Assembly: GCA_905221605.1 (NCBI GenBank)
Contig: CAJNDS010002203.1
Span: 525,130-589,129 of the forward strand
Source: Symbiodinium natans
Lineage: Eukaryota; Sar; Dinophyceae; Suessiales; Symbiodiniaceae
DNA length: 64,000 nucleotides
Reading direction: 5' to 3'
The notes beneath the pieces are model-generated. The model made no database searches. It was not told the DNA's origin and saw only the letters and a list, made by a program, of their open reading frames with translations. Positions 54,950 to 64,000 of the stretch are shown one piece after another. The translations under genes were made by a program, and so were the position numbers. How positions within the stretch are numbered: position 1 is the first letter of the stretch; each line of letters begins with the position of its first letter.

Positions 54950-55437
54950 CCTGGAAAACTTAGTGTACGCTTATTTCTGGCACTGCTGAAAAGTGCTCTT
55001 TTTTCTGCAGATTCACGGCACTGACAAAAACAGCACACCATTTTACGGCACTCTACGTTTTTTTTTTGCGGCACTTTACGCCTTTTTTTGGCACTTTACT
55101 CATGCAAAAGCAGCAACTTTTGCACGGTGCCGCAAATTTCCTTCCTAGCTGGAAAATTCTGGCACTGCAAGAAGAAGCTGTTAATAATCGGCTACTACCG
55201 CGGTCCAGGTAGGGTTTAGGGTGTTTAGGGTGTTTAGGGTGTTTAGGGGGTTTAGGGGGTTTAGGGGGTTTAGGGGGTTTAGGGTTTCGGTGGGACGAAA
55301 TTCCGAGACAAGGGGCATTGAACTGTGTTAACGATTCTTTGTCCTTGCTACTCACTAACAGCACCACGACTATTTGCTGTTCGTTGTTTGTGAGTATTCT
55401 ACTTCCTGCTACATCCCCCCTAGAGAATTTTCCATTT

Positions 55438-55510
55438 TTGTTGATATAAAACCCAAGAGGATATTAACAAACAACATGTTCATTAAGGTTCTAAGGGGAG
55501 ATTAGCCTGT
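55438..55510. repeat. dispersed repeat, family E
   Basis: Contains GGATATTAACAAACAACATG, then TTCATTAAGGTTCTAAGGGG, like 40073-40146. Confidence 0.45.
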
Positions 55511-55741
55511 GGTTGTGACTATTGGGATGTTGACTTTCCTCAGGCACTGCAGTACTCTGTAAGCATTGAGGTCCCGATTGGCTTTAGCTGTTTAATCCCC
55601 TCCCCCAAATATTAACCCCCCCCCCTAAAATTAAATAATCCCATTATCGTTTGTTCGAGTATATGGGGGGGGGGGGGGGGGGGCATATTTGCTTTAAGGG
55701 GGTGGTTTAAATATTAGAAGGGGAGACGATTAAGCTTTGGG

Positions 55742-55818
55742 GCAGGCCTGGCGAACATCCTGTTGCAGAGCAAGCCGCCTGTCCCTGCAGCTCAGAAAGA
55801 GGAGGCCATGTCTGGTGA
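55742..55818 (+). CDS. exon candidate, 3' terminal
   Basis: It reads GLANILLQSKPPVPAAQK, then EEAMSGD and a TAG. The acidic end looks like a true C-terminus. Unrecognised. Confidence 0.4.
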
Positions 55819-55944
55819 TTAGTAAACTCCCAAACCCCTAAACCCTAAAACCCTAAACCCTACTTCCTGAACCCCAAACCCTAAACCCTAAACCCACTCT
55901 GACCTGTCATGATTCTTCAATCACATGTTTCGCATCGTTTGCAG

Positions 55945-56048
55945 GGTTGGGCGCTCCAAAACCCGACGCAGGACGAGACCAGGATTCTGCACTTCTGCAA
56001 GAACTGCCGAAGCCACGAGGCCACCAAGTTCCAGAGAAGTCGCGTGGG
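55945..56048 (+). CDS. exon with RPB9-like zinc-ribbon motif
   Basis: Acceptor TTTGCAG at 55938-55944 and donor GTTTAG at 56049. It reads NPTQDETRILHFCKNC, then RSHEATKFQ. C-x2-C followed three residues later by E-A and F-Q resembles the zinc ribbons of RNA polymerase subunit RPB9 and TFIIS. Partner cysteines would lie in other exons not identified, so the family call is tentative. The donor is itself the first TTTAGGG unit of the intron. Confidence 0.4.
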
Positions 56049-56410
56049 GTTTAGGGTTCAGAGTTTAGGGTTCAGGGTTCTTGGTTCTTGGTATAGGGTT
56101 TAGGGTCTAGGGTTTAGGGTTTAGGCTTAGCATCCCACAAGTTGAGTGAGCATTTTGGCCTCTGCTTGCTGTGGTGCGCGAAGACACACGTGGGCTCACA
56201 CACTTTGTTTGTGTCCTGGGCTTGAGGTCTTCGTGCTTGAGGAGCCCCAAACTTGAGGAGCCCCAAGCCCTAAATCCTGAGGCCTAAAATCCCCGAAGCC
56301 CTGAACCTTCAACCCTCAACCCTAAACCCTAAACCCTAAACCCTAAACCCTAAACCCTAAGCCCTAAGCCCTAAGCCCTAAACCCTAGAACCCTAACACG
56401 CTCTTTGCAG

Positions 56411-56503
56411 GTGGCCACCCGACGGCTGGTGCGCGACACGCGGACGCAGGAAAGAACGGCCATGTACTGGAGCCTGAAGTCTGACCCAGGCCTGGCTATG
56501 AGG
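56411..56503 (+). CDS. exon candidate downstream of the zinc-ribbon exon
   Basis: CTCTTTGCAG acceptor at 56401-56410, then 31 codons (VATRRLVRDTRTQERT, AMYWSLKSDPG) in phase 0, ending AGG before GTTTAGGGTTTAGGG. Good coding character; the function is unrecognised. It may belong with the exon at 55945, although the phases do not join directly. Confidence 0.45.
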
Positions 56504-56727
56504 GTTTAGGGTTTAGGGTTTAGGGTTTCGGGTGTCGGGTTTCGGGTTTCGGGTTTCGGGTTTCGGACAAAAACTGCGATGAGAGACCCCGATGCGAATA
56601 GGGTTTAACCCGGAACCCTATACGCTCAACCCTAGACCCGAATGGAGGGTTTAGGGGAAAGGGGATGACGGCAACTCAAACCCTGAAGCCCCCTTGCCCT
56701 AGACCCCCACACCCTAGGCTTGCTATA

Positions 56728-56786
56728 GGGGTCGAAATAATTACGAAGAGTATGCCCTTATGGTCCCTTTAGAATTGCACTATAAG
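56728..56786. repeat. dispersed repeat, family D
   Basis: GGGTCGAAATAATTACGAAG, then CCCTTATGGTCCC. It ends at a CCCTAAA array. Confidence 0.5.
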
Positions 56787-56937
56787 ACCTAAACCCTAAA
56801 CCCTAAACCCTAAACCCTAAACCCTAAACCCTAAACCCTAAACCCTTGGGATAATTTGTATTCCCCTTATTGGGTTTAAGCATACTTCGGTGTATTTGTC
56901 AAGGAGGGTTCTTAATTGGCCATCCAAGATCAGGGTC

Positions 56938-57028
56938 GAGGGTTTAGGGTTTAGGGTTTAGGGTTTAGGGTTTAGGGTTTAGGGTTTAGGGTTTAGGGTT
57001 TAGGGTTTAGGGTTTAGGGTTTAGGGAA
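56938..57028 (+). repeat. TTTAGGG array
   Basis: About 13 units. Confidence 0.92.
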
Positions 57029-57394
57029 GTTCCGTTTCTGGGTTCGGGTTTATGGTTTGGGGCTTTTAGGGTTTAGGGTTTAGGGTTTAGGTATGTGTGC
57101 GGGTAAAGGTTCCACTTTCAACCCCCCCCCCCCCCCCCAACAAAAACACAAAAAACTCTTGAGGCCCCGAGATTAGGGTTTAGGGTTTAGGGTTTAGGGT
57201 TTAGGGTTTAGGGTTTAGGGTTTAGGAGCAGTTGACGATTCAGGGCTCTTGGGGGTTCGCGAACTGCACAATGATATGGTCAGAAACCCAAAGCCCTGAT
57301 ACGGCCAAAGCCCCACACACCACTCCCGGTCCCTAGACTCGAAACCCTCAACCCTCAACCCTCAACCCTAAGCCCTAAGCCCCAAACCCCAAAC

Positions 57395-57522
57395 CCTAAA
57401 CCCTAAACCCTAAACCCTAAACCCTAAACCCTAAACCCTAAACCCTAAACCCTAAACCCTAAACCCTAAACCCTAAACCCTAAACCCTAACCTAAATCCT
57501 AAACCCTAAACCCTAAACCCTC
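57395..57522 (-). repeat. CCCTAAA array
   Basis: About 18 units; last array before the repeat-poor stretch. Confidence 0.9.
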
Positions 57523-58040
57523 AAGGCCAGGATAAACAAAAATTGTAGATGTTTCATTACGAGCAGCTCGTGCAATAAGCCTTCATCCTTCACAGTGCAA
57601 AAATATTAGCCAAACCCTTCAGCCAGCCCCCCCCTCAGCCCACTTACCAGCCCCAACGCCCCGCCAGCCAGCCCCCTCCAGCCTCCACCCCCTCCACCCC
57701 CCCCTCTCCAGCCCCTCTGCCCCTCTCCCTCTCCAGCATCTGCAACACTCTGACTCTTCAGGTCAAGACTCATGGTAGGAGTTGTTGCTGGTGTGCTGGC
57801 TCTTGGTCCTGCCAGGGCAATCCCTACAGCTGGCTGGAGGTGGACCAGTGGGATAGTGGGATAATGCTGCTAACTTCGACGCCGTTGTTTTCCCAGCCTG
57901 AACTTAAACTCCGACCGATTTCAAGGATGTTCCCTAGAACTCGGGCCGTTTGCGAGGGGTCACCGAGATAGTCATTAATTAGGCATTTCTAGGCCCTTAG
58001 CTCCATCATCCCCCATCGCTGTCAAGATCCCCGCTTTGCA

Positions 58041-58129
58041 GGGCCTGCTGAGCCCAGAGACGGCCCACTTCGACGGCATTTTCAGTAAACAGCTGGAAGG
58101 AGAACGGTTCATTGCTGCCTTCGCCCTAA
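58041..58129 (+). CDS. exon candidate
   Basis: GCTTTGCAG acceptor, then GLLSPETAHFDGIFS and KQLEGERFIAAFA, ending where CCCTAAACCC begins. Strong coding sense; unrecognised. Confidence 0.45.
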
Positions 58130-58741
58130 ACCCTAAAGCGTGGGTCTTGGCTTTTTGGTGTAATGTCCTTCGCTTCAGTTTATGAACATGAAAGACAGAA
58201 CTTTGTGGTGAGAAATGTGACTTCAGTCAAAGACCGTCCAAACTGTCAAAACAACCATGTTTCGAGCTACACTTCCCAAATGGAGCATGGCTCCTGCATC
58301 AACCTGGAGCTCGAAACATGTCGTTGTAACACTGCTTGCGCACAGATTTACGGTAACTGCCCCCTACCCCAAGAACTCTCGAGACACAAATCGATCCTAA
58401 GCCCTATACACAAAGCCTTAGGCTTCAGCAAATTCGAATACTTACGCAGGGCCTGCTGATGCTGCGGTGGCGGTGCGTTGGGCGGGGGGGGGAATGAGCG
58501 TTGTAGGGCCGTTAGGGTATAGTGTTCAAGGGTTACGTTTGAGGTGCATTTTGGGGGGACGGGGGGCTTTGAGGTTAGAGGTGAAGGTTTTGAGGTTACT
58601 CCTGGCTTTGACTAGCTCAAGCTTCGGGAGGCCCTGAATTCGATTTGTGGAGGGCGTTGCGTGATGGCACCCATGTTGCCGTTGCAGTGGACTTAGGTGA
58701 CGTGAGGATTCTTGACGCAACCCAAACCTTCCTTCCACTGC

Positions 58742-59060
58742 CAGGCCGTGGACGTGAGGCTTCCAGTGCCGAGGAAGGGGACACGGCCAGTGGCCTCAGG
58801 TTTCAGTGCTGGCACGCCGGCACAAACAGGAAGTTGCAGAAACCGACATGCCTGCAACGCAAACCTCAGCCGCTGGTTTGCCAAAACCCGCAGGCGCGGA
58901 TCCCGTACAGAGATGCAAGCCCCTCAGCAAGATAGCAGTTCACTGCGTTTTTTCACCGCGACAGTCCTAGGTGGCCTCCTTGCAAGCTGGCGACTTGCAG
59001 GTCTTTGGTGGGATCTTCAACTGAAAGTCAAGGCGGGTCCGGCTGAACTAGTTTGTGGTT
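58742..59060 (+). CDS. exon-like ORF with a possible membrane segment
   Basis: Follows CTGCCAG. It reads AVDVRLPVPRKGTRP, a basic stretch (WFAKTRRRGSR), then a hydrophobic run TATVLGGLLASWRLAGLWW that could span a membrane. The frame closes at 59098. Unrecognised. Confidence 0.35.
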
Positions 59061-60053
59061 GTAGGGTTTGGGGGGTGGGGCTTTTTCCCGAGGGTTAAGA
59101 AGGGGGGGGTGTAACCTCATACAGATATGCAACAGGGGTGTTTTGTGGCTTCAAGGGCTGAAGGTTCAGGCTTGAGGGTAAAGGGTTAAGGATTGAGGGT
59201 TTAGGGTTGAGGGTTGAGCCGATGACGAGCCCTCCCAATCCCCCCTCCCTGCAATTGCATCCAGGCGATTAGCCTGAGAGACTACAACCCCTAGCTTTGC
59301 CAAAAACAGCACAACAGCCGTCACCACAAACACAACAAACGCCCAGCCGCCACAACAATCACAGCAACCGCAACAGCAGCTGCTGGGCTCCCGTTCTTTT
59401 ACCCGAGAATGAACGCTTGCGATGTCCTAATGATGATCCTAAGTTGGATGCAGCGAAGCTATCAACACAAGCCGCGAACCAAGTCAGTGTCGAGGATCGC
59501 TGACCCATGGCAGAGCTGGCAGGGAAGAAGGCCAAGGTAGAGGCAGGTTTTTCAGGGCGCACGGACACTGTGTAGGCCAAGGTCGAGGCGAGTGTTTCAG
59601 GGCCCGCGCCGACACTACGGATGTGGGGGTACTAGTTGGGTTTATAGTTTGAGGACTCAGGTGTCGGGGTGGGGAGTCTAGCATTCCTGTGGACTCCAAA
59701 CGGAAAGGTGGGGTTCGACAATGTTGTTGGCTGCGGCGGCGGTGGTGATGGTTGTAACTGACGGCAGTATTGAAGCTTCCGAGCCTCAGCTTTCTGCCCT
59801 TCCTGTGGCTCAGAAGAAGACCTTCGAAGATGTAGAGAAGAACCGGGAGGCGCAACGCGCCAGCAGCGGTATATATGGAGTCGGGCGCTGCGTGTAGTTT
59901 GAGGTTGTAATTTCCGTTGTTGGTCCCTGATATTCTCTTGTTTGTAAAAGGAGTGTGTCCAGCACAATGAACAGTTGGTGCCTCTGACTCACGGCGATCC
60001 AAGTTTATGTCAATGTCGTCCATGTAAGCTTGTGTGCGCCTATCAACTAATAT

Positions 60054-60143
60054 GATCTAGCATGGAAATGGAAGGAGCTCCTGGATGAGCTATTTGACGC
60101 CTGGGACTATGATGCTTCCGGCACCCTGTCTTTGGAGGACGCT
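60054..60143 (+). CDS. EF-hand exon
   Basis: It reads WKELLDELFDAWDYDASG and then TLSLEDALK. The 12-residue loop at 60105-60140 (D-Y-D-A-S-G-T-L-S-L-E-D) has Asp, Asp, Ser and Asp at calcium-ligand positions 1, 3, 5 and 12, Gly at 6 and Leu at 8, as in a canonical EF-hand. CTAG before 60061 and AAA/GTACAT at 60143 are possible splice sites. The rest of the protein is not recognised; 60446-60566 is a phase-compatible next exon. Confidence 0.55.
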
Positions 60144-60445
60144 CTTAAAGTACATCCAGTAGAAGAATTGATGTGAGCGAAATGCGATGCATGGTTCCGG
60201 TGTATATTGTACAGGAGACCTTGTCTTTCTACATAAAAGGCGTGCTGGAGCCGCAGGCTTGTGGACCTCCCCCCCCAACTGATGGGCAAAGTGGGGGGCC
60301 GGAGACTGAGCGGACCGCTGGCCACAGCACCTGGGACAGGCATCGATCCTGCGAAGGGCTTGGACAAGGCAGTGTTCAAGATTCTTGGTTGATGGTTCAA
60401 GACCCATTGCAACCCTTCGGCCGTACTGCGCTTATTTTGCAGGCT

Positions 60446-60566
60446 GTCGAGTTTTTGTTTCCTTTGCCTAGGAAATGGCTGAGCCATCTGTCGACGGAGC
60501 AGCTGTCTGCAGAGCTCTACGCCCGTAGCTGTGCCAACATCTGTCCTTCTGGTTACTTCAGGGACG
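60446..60566 (+). CDS. exon candidate after the EF-hand exon
   Basis: TATTTTGCAG acceptor, then AVEFLFPLPRKWLSH and STEQLSAELYARSC, ending at ACG/GTTAAT. It begins in phase 0, matching the end of the EF-hand exon. No family recognised. Confidence 0.4.
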
Positions 60567-60652
60567 GTTAATTTCCACATGCTGGTAATGGGTCATTCTA
60601 CGATGCGTCACATTACGGCGGTTTACGGCGGTAACACTCCGAGCGCTCCAAG

Positions 60653-61141
60653 TTGGATCCAAGGACACGAGCAGGGCCAGCCCGCCGAGAACCTGGCTCT
60701 CGTGAAGGACGATGGGGAGCATCTATGAGCGGGTATACGGGCTTAGCTGCACTTTATGCATCCACCGGAGCTGCATGGAGCAGGACTCCCCAAGAAAGAG
60801 GAACAGAAATCGCAATCGCCAGATTTCTCGATGGCTACGAGCTCAGTGACCGCACGTTCTGGTCTTCCATGTTTCGTCTCTTGTACTTGGACGGTTACTT
60901 GAACATGGGGAGAGAGCCATGGCGTGTCAGGAAAGCGCAGCAGTTCGCTTCGTCCGCCTGCCGCTTGTCTTGGAGACCAGCTGACAACCACAACAAGAGA
61001 ACCGCAACAACGACAAACAGCATTTTTCACAGCGACAAAGTTTTGCGTGATCATGACAGCGCTTCTGCTGCTGCGTCTTTTCGTCTATCTGTCCATGGTC
61101 CAGGGTTGCAAGACTTGATTGATGGGTGTTGGTGGCTTTAG
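60653..61141 (+). CDS. open reading frame, unrecognised
   Basis: A 162-codon frame with a plausible core (GTEIAIARFLDGYELS, TFWSSMFRLLYLDG, REPWRVRKAQQF) from about 60720 to 60975. The last third runs into a CAACAA/ACAACG-rich stretch and looks non-coding. It may be a further exon of the EF-hand gene. No family recognised. Confidence 0.3.
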   Translation: MDPRTRAGPARREPGSREGRWGASMSGYTGLAALYASTGAAWSRTPQERGTEIAIARFLDGYELSDRTFWSSMFRLLYLDGYLNMGREPWRVRKAQQFASSACRLSWRPADNHNKRTATTTNSIFHSDKVLRDHDSASAAASFRLSVHGPGLQDLIDGCWWL

Positions 61142-61287
61142 GTTTTAGCGGCTGGAGTAACCTTATCTTAATTTGTAAGGTTGTAAGGTTTGTAGCGGGT
61201 TGCCGGAGTGACGCCGCCACGCATATCGAACGGACTGTTTTCCACAGTGGAGTGGTGGCGAGGACGACTTTGATGTCGATGTCGGTG

Positions 61288-61465
61288 CAGCCCCTCTCCA
61301 GCCCCTCTCCACTCCAGCCCCCTCTCCAGCCCCTCCCCTCTCTAGCCCCTCTCCAGCCCCTCTCCAGGCCCTCTCCAGCCCCTTTCCAGCCCCTCTCAGC
61401 CCTCTCCAGCCCCTCCCCTCTCCAGCCCCTCTCCAGCCCCTCTCCAGCCCCTCCAGCACTCCCCC
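61288..61465. repeat. CCAGCCCCTCT minisatellite
   Basis: 11-bp units, about 15 copies. A shorter C-rich relative lies at 57625-57740. Confidence 0.85.
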
Positions 61466-61552
61466 AGCCCCGGCCCCGCAACCCCAAAGTCAAAATGACA
61501 AATGTAAAAAACAAAACCCGACAAAACCCCAGAAGAAAAAAAAACAAAACCC

Positions 61553-61580
61553 CGGACACAAACCCTATACAATTTCTATA
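61553..61580. repeat. solo inverted end of family G
   Basis: CAAACCCTATACAATTTCTATA is the reverse complement of the left end of 62012-62941. A CCCTAAA array starts at the next base. Confidence 0.65.
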
Positions 61581-61877
61581 AACCCTAAACCCTAAACCCT
61601 AAACCCTAAACCCTAAACCCTAAACCCTAAACCCTAAACCCTAAACCCTAAACCCTAAACCCTAAACCCTAAACCCTAAACCCTAAACCCTAAACCCTAA
61701 ACCCTAAACCCTAACGCCTAAACCCTAAACCCTAAACCCTAAACCCTAAACCCTAAACCCTAAACCCTAAACCCTAAACCCTAAACCCTAAACCCTAAAC
61801 CCTAAACCCTAAACCCTAAACCCTAAACCCTAAACCCTAAACCCTAAACCCTACATACACCCTAAACCCTAAACCCT
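61581..61877 (-). repeat. longest CCCTAAA array
   Basis: About 41 units with two interruptions (CGCCTA at 61712, CATACA at 61855). It starts flush against an inverted copy of the family G end. Confidence 0.93.
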
Positions 61878-62011
61878 CTGCCAGGGGTGGAGTTCGTCAA
61901 GGAGGCGAGTTCCCAGTACGATTGGGGCCCGCAGATCTTATGGGCGTCTTGGCACGCTCTCAGTTGGGTTAGGGTTGAGGGTTTAGAGTGTGGGGTTTAG
62001 GGTGTAGGGTT

Positions 62012-62941
62012 TATAGAAATTGTATAGGGTTTGGGTCCCAAAAACGTTTTACCGACAGTTTTAACCGAAACGTTTTGAACGAAACGTTTTGGTTTTTGAA
62101 ACTAGAGTTCTCATTTTTGAGGGGAGTGGTGGGGGGTGGACGTTTTGTTTTTTGGAACTAGTTTTTCATTTTTGAGGGGAGGGTGGAGGAGGAGAGGAGG
62201 AGATGAGGAGGTGATGAGCAGGGGATGAGGAGGGGATGAGGAGGGCATGAAGAGGGGATGAGGAGGGGATGAGGAGGGCATGAGGAGGGGATGAGGTGGA
62301 GATGAGGAGGGGATGAGGAGGGGAGGATGAGGAGAGGGATGAGGAGGAGATGAGGAGGGGATGAGGAGGGGATGAGGAGGGGATGAAGAGGATGAGGAGG
62401 GGAGGAGGACGGGATGACGAGGGAGGAGGGATGAGGAGGGGATGATATGAATGAGGGGCTGAGGATGAGGAGGGGATGAGGAGGGGATGAAGAGGAGATG
62501 AGGAGGGGATGAGGAGGGGAGGAGGGATGAGGAGGGGATGAGGAGGGATGAGGAGGTGAGGGAGGGGATGAGGAGGAGATGAAGAGGGGATGAGGGGAGG
62601 AGGAGGGGAGGAGGGGAGGACCCCTCCTCGTCCTCTCTTCATCCCCTTCCTCCTCATCCCCTCCTCATCCCCTCCTCATCCTCATCCCTTCCTCATCCCC
62701 TGCCCTACGTCATCCTCCAAAATACAATCCACCCTTCCCTTCCTCCCTCCCTTCCCCTCCCCCCTCAGGAAAGGGGGAGGAGGGTAGGGGAGGGAAGGAG
62801 AAGGGGGGGAAGGGGAGAGGTTTAAGTAAATTGAGCATTCGGCCTCAGAGGTGGTTTGGAATCGTTTACTTAAACTCAGCTTGTCAGCTGTTGAGACAAA
62901 TAACTTGTAAAATTCGGAATGGGACCACATACAATTTCTAT
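62012..62941. mobile_element. 930-bp inverted-repeat element, family G, carrying a minisatellite
   Basis: Left end TATAGAAATTGTATAGGG and its complement at 62921-62941 (CCACATACAATTTCTAT). No transposase frame. The interior is largely a GATGAGGAGGGG-type minisatellite. A diverged copy lies at 26603-26792. Confidence 0.6.
62176..62640. repeat. GATGAGGAGGGG minisatellite
   Basis: About 465 bp of 12-bp units with many indels, plus complementary CCTCCTCATCCCC units to about 62700. Open frames over it are low complexity. Confidence 0.85.
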
Positions 62942-62970
62942 TTATTTTGTCTTGAGGGTTTAGGGTTTAG

Positions 62971-63035
62971 GGGTCGGAATAATTACTACTAGTATTCCCC
63001 TATGGCCCCCAAAACCCTATTCTGATTATTAAGGC
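62971..63035. repeat. dispersed repeat, family D
   Basis: GGGTCGGAATAATTACTACT, then CCCCTATGGCCCC. It starts at the end of a TTTAGGG array. Confidence 0.5.
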
Positions 63036-63699
63036 CCCCTATGTTAAAGGATTTTGGGATTGGGGGTTTGGGACTTGCAAGACTACGGATACGTACCGCT
63101 TTCTGGAGGTTCTTGCAAAGAATTAAGTACTTTGACACAGCCCGCGCTCTCATAGTCGATCCGACACTACGAATTCCAGACATCCCAAAACCCCATAAGT
63201 CCGAAAAAAAGGCCCTAGAAATCCCGAAAGGAACTAATAAGTCTTCACTACTTACTTCCCACTTTGAGGGCTCCCAAATTCAATCCTTGCTGCTTCCACA
63301 GTGCACTGAGACTTAAGGGCATTCCCGTGTGGGGGAGTGTTTTGGGGTGCTATGAGATATGGCGATTTCCAAGGATACGCCACGCGTGCCGGTTCCCAGG
63401 AACGCTGAGGTTCAGGAAAGTTGCTCTCTTCGGTACGTTCAAGTTTTGAACAGATAACCCCAGCCGGAAGTGTAAACAAGTTTGGTCGTTTCTCGAAAAT
63501 ACGGTCCCTTTTGCCTAATAAAAAGGCCGTCCTTATTGTTTAGGGTACCCCAAAAGGGAGCCACAAAGGGACCCTAATTTAGAGGACCGACCATATGAAA
63601 TTACACATAAGCTCTAAGCTCCAGCTTCCTACGTCCAAGGTTCCAAAGGAGTTGCAGCTCGAACACTCGCGAGCGCAGGAAACGATATGAAAAGATTCG

Positions 63700-64000
63700 G
63701 CAGGATTTAAGCTTGGAATTCACCATAACTAGATTCTATTCTTTAGATTGAAAATTTATATTAGGTCACAATGATTTCATTTCTTTTGTTAATTTGAATT
63801 ATAAGAACTTTCATTTTGTTTAGAGAACCAATATTTAAAGCGAAGTCGAAAGAGATCATCAAGAATTCTGAATAAATGCGGACAGATTTCATGCCTACCA
63901 TGAAGGAATGATTATCTCGGGTTCTTTGTATGTTTGTGATTTCTTTATTTATATAGGCGAAATTGATGATAAAATATGAGGGGGGGTAATATATTATATT
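63700..64000. other. AT-rich end of the window
   Basis: Long A/T-rich stretch without telomere-like repeats or recognisable frames. Composition differs from the rest of the window, as at 25670-25885. Confidence 0.4.

Noticed and set aside
59484..60023. 179-codon minus-strand frame
   Set aside because: No recognisable motif and low-complexity H/R- and P-rich parts; kept out for lack of support.
60927..61581. 210- and 151-codon frames on opposite strands
   Set aside because: Largely the CCAGCCCCTCT minisatellite read both ways.
61581..61877. A true chromosome end
   Set aside because: Unique sequence continues for 2 kb on the far side, and similar arrays occur in both orientations throughout.
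62166..62787. Proline/serine-rich open frames on both strands
   Set aside because: Translation of the GATGAGGAGGGG minisatellite.

Overview
The window looks like nuclear DNA of a dinoflagellate. The evidence is a dense scatter of TTTAGGG/CCCTAAA (telomere-type) arrays inside the chromosome, a Ty1/copia retroelement with extra domains known from dinoflagellate copies, a DUF4116-repeat protein, and very small exons joined by introns that sometimes use GA or GC donors. No spliced-leader gene, rRNA, tRNA or CRISPR array was recognised. All exon calls were made by eye from codon sense, splice dinucleotides and phase, so boundaries are provisional.

Layout. 1-5.2 kb: telomere-like arrays, a GC-rich minisatellite, small inverted-repeat elements and a few exon-like pieces. 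5,205-13,661: one copia-type LTR retrotransposon inserted into a TTTAGGG array. It has identical 168-bp LTRs and a 5-bp target duplication. Besides gag, protease, integrase, reverse transcriptase and RNase H it carries a methyltransferase-like block and a 2-oxoglutarate/Fe(II) oxygenase-like block. Frameshifts and stops interrupt the upstream half. 13.7-29 kb: arrays about every few hundred bases, with short exon-like islands between them on the + strand. 29.0-31.7 kb: an LC8-type dynein light chain gene in four exons. 32-41 kb: more exon-like islands, unidentified. 41.2-48.4 kb: a RluA-type pseudouridine synthase gene in many small exons. 48.7-51.5 kb: a repeat-poor stretch with a DUF4116 repeat gene. 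52-57.5 kb: arrays, inverted-repeat elements, one RPB9-like zinc-ribbon exon. 57.5-61.5 kb: repeat-poor, with an EF-hand exon and other exon candidates. 61.5-64 kb: the longest CCCTAAA array, a 930-bp inverted-repeat element containing a minisatellite, and an AT-rich end.

How it fits together. The two genes that can be chained show that the arrays lie in introns. Several 5' splice sites run straight into the first repeat unit. One 84-nt spacer inside the pseudouridine synthase is almost pure CCCTAAA, flanked by a 4-bp direct repeat (GTAG), and the frame holds if one copy is kept. Direct repeats also flank two other introns. Several families of short inverted-repeat (MITE-like) elements are present, and some of their ends abut or are cut off by telomere-like arrays. 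Together this suggests that telomere-type repeats are being added or inserted at internal breaks, introns and transposon ends.
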